Shown piece by piece: positions 14,777 through 19,353 of a stretch of DNA of 19,353 bases. Under the pieces are notes generated by a model. It did not search any database, was not told the DNA's origin, and saw nothing but the letters and a program-made list of their open reading frames with translations. Position 1 is the stretch's first letter. Every line of letters starts with the position of its first letter. The translations under genes and the position numbers were made by a program. This DNA comes from Planctomycetaceae bacterium. GTDB taxonomy: Bacteria; Planctomycetota; Planctomycetia; Pirellulales; Thermoguttaceae. Location of the stretch: the NCBI GenBank assembly GCA_031267635.1, contig JAIRYX010000430.1, positions 1-19,353 on the forward strand, given 5' to 3'.

Positions 14777-16279
14777 CTATTCAAAGTTGCACGCACGAAC
14801 ATAAACCATCATCGGACAACAAATGTTCGGTGATTGCCCAAGAATAATCGGCACAGATTGCGTGGATGTTTGCATTGGCGGGCAATTCCAGAGCGGACTT
14901 TCGGTATCCGAATGAGCAATCGAAAATTGAGGCGAGTTAATATTTGTGTCGAAATTTGTTCGGTTGAGGTAAAACACGAGCGGATCGCTTAACGCAAAGT
15001 ATTTGGGAGTACTGGCTTGTGATAATTTTTCGACATTGTTTACATCGAAAAGTAAACGATTATTGTCTTGTCTTACCATGAGCGACCAAACAGTGTTTTG
15101 CGATTCTAATTGCAGATTTCTGTTATATTGATTGTCCGCAACAGCGGTTGTGGTCGCGGACGAAGTTGTCGTTCCAATGTCGGCATATTGTGAAGCGTCG
15201 AGAGATGGGACAGCTTCCGTTGCCGATTCTGTTGGTAAAATTGTTACCTTGTGCGAATCGCCGACCATAACGACGTTTGGGGGAGCATCCGGCGAGGAAA
15301 GAGATTGCGTTTGTTTTATCGCGTCGTAAGACGGCAAATTAATTTTTCCCAACGCATCTGTCCATTGATTGGCAGAAAGTGAACTTTTCGCGGTATCCAG
15401 CGACGAAATCGGCGACGGACTTGTGGAAATTCCACCGTAAGTTTCTCCTGTACTAATCGGCAAAATTGGCACACTTTCCCGATATTGTACTAATGTGTAT
15501 GCTTTTCCGTCAATTACACGAAACACCGTGCCGTCCAACGCAGTGTAATCGCCGTTTTCCAGTTGCGTGTTGCGTGTTTTCGTCTCGTTGAACGTCGAAG
15601 AATTGTTCGGGTAATCGGACGTTTCCTGACCGGAATTTCCGCCGTAAGGGGACGTATAAGGCGAGGATGGCGAGCCGTAAGTGGAGTTATCCGTTGAAGT
15701 TGGGAGATACAAGTTGGGATTTGAAGTCGGTGTTCCTGCTGACGTTCCGCCGTAAGTTGTTCCGTTTGCTGATGCCGTGCCAGATGAACTGTAGGCGTTG
15801 GGCAATGTTCCCACCGGTTCGCCCGCGCGAACATTTGTTCCCGGCGGAACATCATACGCCACAGTAACTCGGTCTGGATAAATTGTCGAAGGCGATGAGA
15901 TACCGCTTGACGGATTTGCGCTCAGATTGTCGGCGGGATTCACATTTGGCGGAGCATACGTCCCATTGCTTGGAAGCGTTGACAGAGATTGCGTTGCATC
16001 GTAAGGTTGAGAAGAATAAGGAGAAATAATAGCGGGGCTTCCCGCGTCCATTCCCGGATTCACAGCAATCGGCGGTTGCGGCTGAATCGCTAGACTTGCC
16101 GGAATTTCCGATACCGCTTGTGATTGCGGCAAAGGCGATTGCGAAAAATTTCCGCCGAAAAACGGAATCGTTGATTGTCCTTTGTCGCTGGTTTTACATC
16201 CCGGTACACAAAAAATCAAAATAAAAATCAAAATGATAAAACTTTTGAAAGACAATCTATTTCTATTGTAATATTTCAT
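14777..16279 (-). CDS. putative lipoprotein, Ser/Pro/Gly/Asn-rich, function unknown
   Basis: 500 residues from the ATG at 16279. The N-terminus MKYYNRNRLSFKSF, a hydrophobic run IILIFILIF and then VPGC (Cys28) make a clear type II signal with lipobox, so the protein is probably anchored to a membrane by lipidated Cys28. In-frame ATGs at 16315 and 16333 would lengthen the signal to 40 or more residues and are less likely. Residues about 35-260 are low-complexity Ser/Thr/Pro/Gly/Asn/Tyr, probably disordered. Residues about 255-280 (ENGDYTALDGTVFRVIDGKAYTLVQYRE) look folded, followed by another linker. The last 100 residues (about 400-500) are again more ordered, with a conserved-looking end CCPMMVYVRACNFE. 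No known family was recognised. It is transcribed divergently from the HtrA-like gene. Confidence 0.72.
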   Translation of the reverse strand: MKYYNRNRLSFKSFIILIFILIFCVPGCKTSDKGQSTIPFFGGNFSQSPLPQSQAVSEIPASLAIQPQPPIAVNPGMDAGSPAIISPYSSQPYDATQSLSTLPSNGTYAPPNVNPADNLSANPSSGISSPSTIYPDRVTVAYDVPPGTNVRAGEPVGTLPNAYSSSGTASANGTTYGGTSAGTPTSNPNLYLPTSTDNSTYGSPSSPYTSPYGGNSGQETSDYPNNSSTFNETKTRNTQLENGDYTALDGTVFRVIDGKAYTLVQYRESVPILPISTGETYGGISTSPSPISSLDTAKSSLSANQWTDALGKINLPSYDAIKQTQSLSSPDAPPNVVMVGDSHKVTILPTESATEAVPSLDASQYADIGTTTSSATTTAVADNQYNRNLQLESQNTVWSLMVRQDNNRLLFDVNNVEKLSQASTPKYFALSDPLVFYLNRTNFDTNINSPQFSIAHSDTESPLWNCPPMQTSTQSVPIILGQSPNICCPMMVYVRACNFE

Positions 16280-16810
16280 TGTTTTATTTGTTCCGTTTCT
16301 AGGGAGAATTTTCATTTCATTCATTCTTGCCAAGAATAACGAAAATGTTATGATAAAACCAGATTGATTACGCGAATCTCAAAAATATTTTTCTCCGTGA
16401 AAATTCACGAAATGCTTTTTACGATAGGATACATGGAATTTCATTGAAAACTCGCTCCGCGAAAGTCCGCGTGTTCAGTATGTTCCGTAATGAAATATTC
16501 AATGATAAAAATAAGCTTTTAAGATTTCCTGAACGGTTGCATTTTCAAAACCGCCGATAATGTCAGTCTAACACATTGATTTTGCCGCAACGAAAAAAAG
16601 GGGACGTATTCGTTTTTTTATCAAAGATAAAAAATTTTTTGTTGTCGCGTTTGTCATCATGGCTATTCTTTTTTTAATCCACAAACACTAATTATTTTGA
16701 CAAGTTGAACTATCTTATTTTACTCGCCTGTAATACAAATGTATTATTTATCCCTATCATTGCGTTTGCTTCGTTTCCTGTATTTCCGGATTTTTCGCAT
16801 ACATAGTATT
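16280..16810. other. divergent intergenic region between lipoprotein and protease genes
   Basis: About 530 bp without a convincing gene. It holds a near-palindrome at 16396-16409 (CGTGAA, 2-nt centre, TTCACG), possibly an operator, and long A- and T-runs at about 16590-16640. A TTGACA at 16697-16702 has a poor -10 (TACTCG) 18 nt later that could serve the protease gene. The in-frame extension of the protease to 16739 lies here but is not favoured. Confidence 0.45.
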
Positions 16811-18544
16811 ATGATGCGCAGAAAGACAACGACGATTCTCTTTCTCCTGATTGTCGGAACGTTCACATGTTCGTTGGGATTTGCCGCGACGCCGGAGTCT
16901 CTTTCGTTACCGCAAATTCAGGAAAAACTTTATCAAACGTCGCAAAAAGCGTTGAAATCGGTGGTCGGGTTGCGAGTCAACCGTATGGTTATTGGAAGCG
17001 GCGTGGTTGTTTCTGAAGACGGGTTGGTGTTGACGGCGGGACATGTGACCGGTGAAGCGGGACTTGATGTGGAGTTCATGTTTCCCGACGGCAGACGTGT
17101 TCGCGGCAAAACATTAGGCGTTTGTCAATCGGCGGACGCGGCGATGGCACAAATCACCGAAACGGGAAAATGGTCTTATTCGCCGATGGCAAAGAAAGAA
17201 ACGTTTGCTGTCAACGACTGGGTTTTCGCATTCGGACATCCGCTCGGACTGATCACGAATCGTCCGCCGCCGTTGCGGTTCGGGCGAATCATTCAGTTGC
17301 AACCGGATACCGTGCATACCGATTGCAGTATCGTTGTCGGCGATTCCGGCGGACCGCTCTTCAATCTGAATGGCGAAGTGATCGGAATCCATAGCCGGAT
17401 TTCAGGAATCAACGACAAACCCGATTTGACGTTTCACGTTTCGATCAATGTCTTTCACGACTATTACGACCGGTTGCGGAACGGCGAAGTTTGGGAATAC
17501 GATTCCAATGGACGTTATGATTCGCAACTCAATTCGCAACTGGAAAACGCGGTACGGGAAATTTTGCCGATGACGGTGCGGGTTCAATCGGAAACGTTGC
17601 AAAGTCAGGGAAATCAACGCCGTTCTTCCGCGCGGCAGCAGCGGGAGCAGCGTGTTCTTTACCGTGATCATGCGTTGGGATTGATTGTAAGCGCGGACGG
17701 TTTCATCGTTACGAAAGCAAGCGAAATTGCCGACCGCAAAAACATCCAATGTGTGTTGAACGTTGCCGGACGTGAAGAACGTGTTTCAGCGTCCATTGTC
17801 GGCACGGATCGACAAAACGATTTGACATTGCTGAAAATCGAGAAAAAAGGGCTTCCGGCAGCAGATTTGGAATCCGCCGCGAAAACATCCGCGAACATTC
17901 CTATCGGCACGCTGATTATTACGCCGATACCGAATCCCGAACAAACGAAACAATCGCCAACGTCTCAAACGCCTGCACATTCTGCGATTCTTGGCGCGGT
18001 CAGCATTTCGGTGCGGTCAATTCCGTCGGAAATACTTTCACTTGGCGTAACGTTGGCGAGTAATGATTCGGTCAAAGGCGCGCGGGTTTTACAAATTTTG
18101 GGACGCTCTCCTGCGGCGGTTGCAGGCGTGCGTCAAAACGACGTCGTTACGCATATTGACGATAAACCGTTGGAAAATTACACGGAATTTATGGATACGG
18201 TTCATGCGTCGGAGGAAGGTAAAACGTTGAATTTGACGGTTCAACGAGGAGGCAAGTCGTTTCACGTGACAGTAACGATTGGTTCGGAAAAAGAATACGC
18301 GGAACGCCGAAACGCAATGAATCAAGGTGGACCGCTCGGCATAAGCCGCGTCCGTGACGGTTTCCCAAAAATCATTCAACACGACAGCGTTTTACGTCCC
18401 TTCGACTGCGGCGGTCCGCTTGTTACGCTGGACGGGAACATTATCGGAATAAACATCGCTCGCGCCGGACGCACCGAAACTTACGCCGTTCCGCTGGAAC
18501 AAGTACGGCAAATTGTAGAAAAATTGCGGGACACGAAAAAGTAA
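16811..18544 (+). CDS. exported HtrA-like protein with one active and one degenerate trypsin-like domain and a PDZ domain
   Basis: 577 residues from the ATG at 16811; the next codon is also ATG, and the further upstream start at 16739 would bury the signal peptide. Signal peptide about 1-25 (hydrophobic ILFLLIVGTF, likely cut after GFA), so it acts outside the cytoplasm. The first domain, about 35-225, has a full S1C triad: His78 (TAGHV), Asp109 (SADAAMAQI) and Ser179 (GDSGGP). The second, from about 285, keeps the fold but has Lys302 where His is expected (VTKASEI), Asp337, and Cys533 in place of the catalytic Ser (DCGGP). A PDZ domain (about 408-492, with GRSPAAVAGVRQNDVVTHID) sits before the DCGGP part of the second domain. 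The probable role is envelope protein quality control, with the second domain regulatory. It stands alone on its strand. Confidence 0.85.
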   Translation: MMRRKTTTILFLLIVGTFTCSLGFAATPESLSLPQIQEKLYQTSQKALKSVVGLRVNRMVIGSGVVVSEDGLVLTAGHVTGEAGLDVEFMFPDGRRVRGKTLGVCQSADAAMAQITETGKWSYSPMAKKETFAVNDWVFAFGHPLGLITNRPPPLRFGRIIQLQPDTVHTDCSIVVGDSGGPLFNLNGEVIGIHSRISGINDKPDLTFHVSINVFHDYYDRLRNGEVWEYDSNGRYDSQLNSQLENAVREILPMTVRVQSETLQSQGNQRRSSARQQREQRVLYRDHALGLIVSADGFIVTKASEIADRKNIQCVLNVAGREERVSASIVGTDRQNDLTLLKIEKKGLPAADLESAAKTSANIPIGTLIITPIPNPEQTKQSPTSQTPAHSAILGAVSISVRSIPSEILSLGVTLASNDSVKGARVLQILGRSPAAVAGVRQNDVVTHIDDKPLENYTEFMDTVHASEEGKTLNLTVQRGGKSFHVTVTIGSEKEYAERRNAMNQGGPLGISRVRDGFPKIIQHDSVLRPFDCGGPLVTLDGNIIGINIARAGRTETYAVPLEQVRQIVEKLRDTKK

Positions 18545-18641
18545 AATTTCTGAAAATCATTTCCCGAAATGTGTGTGGACTGACCTTGCGGAACACAGAG
18601 ACAAAAGTTTTTGTTTTTTTACTATTTTTCTTGATTTGCGA

Positions 18642-18670
18642 TTGACAATTGCTGAATCGCCAATTAATAT
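18642..18670 (+). promoter_or_regulatory. candidate sigma-70 promoter of the DUF1559 gene
   Basis: TTGACA (18642-18647), a 17-nt spacer, then TAATAT (18665-18670). Consensus -35 and ideal spacing make this the best promoter-like sequence in the window. Transcription from here would give a leader of about 445 nt before the ATG at 19123. Confidence 0.5.
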
Positions 18671-18744
18671 AGCCAATACTACGTTTTTCTATTTTAAAAA
18701 AATCAATATTTGGAGACCATTTTTCCGTTTTGAAAAATAAATTG

Positions 18745-18762
18745 CCCGAATGTTTTTTCGGG
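18745..18762 (+). repeat. short GC hairpin in the leader
   Basis: CCCGAA / TTCGGG, 6 bp perfect, 6-nt loop. No U-tract follows, so it is a weak terminator candidate at best. It lies between the candidate promoter and the larger hairpin. Confidence 0.4.
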
Positions 18763-18855
18763 TATTAAAATATCGAGTACGTCAACTGTTATCAAATCGC
18801 TTCGGCGAACAGTAATTTTTTACAGACCAACGGGTATTCCGTGTAGAAAATTATC

Positions 18856-18912
18856 GTGAAACTAATAAAGTTACGTGGCTCCCGTAAGGGGAGCGTCACG
18901 TATTGGTTTCAC
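18856..18912 (+). promoter_or_regulatory. long hairpin in the 5' leader of the DUF1559 gene
   Basis: GTGAAACTAATA (18856-18867) pairs with TATTGGTTTCAC (18901-18912) at 11 of 12 positions. Inside, ACGTG/CACGT and CTCCC/GGGAG continue the stem to a short loop. It is a strong extended RNA stem well inside the likely transcript. Smaller hairpins follow at 18992-19013 (TCGCTC/GAGCGA) and 19064-19085 (CAGATTA/TAATCTG). It may be a cis-regulatory or stabilising leader; no known riboswitch class was recognised. Confidence 0.55.
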
Positions 18913-19122
18913 GGGTACTTTAGCATGGCATGTTTTGGCATATCATGCACCACTTTGGTCGGTGGAAATAAACCTGTCTTTGATAACCGTGTCGCTCCTA
19001 TTCTTTAGAGCGATATTCTGTTGCCGTTTCTCGGCTTAGTGTTTTCCCACTTTGTAGTAAAAGCAGATTATTTGTTTGTAATCTGTAAATTTCAAAAACT
19101 CTCTTTTTAAGGAGAAAGAAAC

Positions 19123-19353
19123 ATGAAAGTACGTTTATTTCGCGGCGCGTTTACGCTTGTCGAACTTCTAGTGGTGATTGCGATTATTGGTATTTTGATC
19201 GCGTTACTGTTGCCCGCTGTTCAAGCTGCAAGAGAAGCGGCGCGAAGAATGCAATGCACGAACAATCTCAAACAGATTGGTCTTGCGGCTCACAACTTCC
19301 ACGATGCACGCAACGGTGTTCCGCCGTTGCTCATTTACTTTCACCATCGGATG
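19123..19353 (+). CDS. DUF1559 family prepilin-type protein, N-terminal part (runs off the window)
   Basis: 77 codons are visible and remain open at the window edge. The start is secure: AAGGAG lies 8-13 nt before the ATG. The N-terminus MKVRLFRGAFTLVELLVVIAIIG is a type IV prepilin leader and methylation motif. It is followed by LIALLLPAVQAAREAARRMQC and NNLKQIGLAAHNFHDA, the hallmark of the large DUF1559 family expanded in planctomycetes (normally about 300 residues or more). In type IV systems a prepilin peptidase cuts after the Gly/Ala before Phe-Thr; here the residue is Ala rather than the usual Gly. The family is thought to form pseudopilin-like surface or secretion components, but its role is not established. 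The long structured leader upstream suggests post-transcriptional control. Confidence 0.93.
   Translation, partial: MKVRLFRGAFTLVELLVVIAIIGILIALLLPAVQAAREAARRMQCTNNLKQIGLAAHNFHDARNGVPPLLIYFHHRM

Overview
The window looks like part of a Planctomycetota chromosome, probably a fairly AT-rich, Pirellulales-like lineage. The best clue is the gene running off the right edge, a prepilin-type DUF1559 protein of the kind that planctomycetes carry in large numbers. The tandem trypsin/PDZ protein with a DCGGP loop, and many starts without a good Shine-Dalgarno, also fit. The exact taxon is inference. No rRNA, tRNA, CRISPR array or transposase gene was seen.

Layout: (1) 60-386, minus: a small secreted protein with six cysteines. 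(2) 387-1451: about 1 kb without genes, holding a mobile palindromic element (945-1345) with an 8-bp target duplication. (3) 1452-8158, plus: a five-gene cluster that looks like a self-contained, divergent Hsp70 machine. It encodes an 897-aa helical-repeat protein with an acidic stretch, a short J-like protein with SPE in place of HPD, a 507-aa GrpE-like protein with 12-residue tandem repeats and a large acidic segment, an HscC-like Hsp70, and a small zinc-ribbon protein. (4) 8192-8603: a degraded second copy of the element. (5) 8678-9679, plus: a DmeF-type Co/Ni efflux carrier. (6) 9785-13825, minus: an apparent operon leuC - M24 aminopeptidase - hisHF, the last being a single-chain fusion of HisH and HisF. 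(7) 13826-14776: two more elements, one inserted 39 bp upstream of leuC with a perfect 8-bp target duplication. (8) 14777-16279, minus: a Ser/Pro/Gly/Asn-rich lipoprotein. (9) 16811-18544, plus: an exported HtrA-like protein with one intact and one degenerate protease domain. (10) 18545-19353: a promoter, a long structured leader and the start of the DUF1559 gene.

Two things stand out. The first is the chaperone cluster: an Hsp70 with its own J-like and GrpE-like partners, both unusual, next to two proteins of unknown role. It may be a dedicated chaperone system with a narrow client range. The second is a family of non-autonomous mobile palindromes. They share GTAACTATTCA-type ends and, in two copies, 8-bp target duplications, which suggests mobilisation by an IS66-family transposase located elsewhere. 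Each is built as nested hairpins in which one short word (CCCTTA in three elements, CCTCA in the fourth) recurs along one arm and its complement along the other. The word differs between elements while the architecture is kept.

All domain and family calls come from reading motifs. No database search or alignment program was run.
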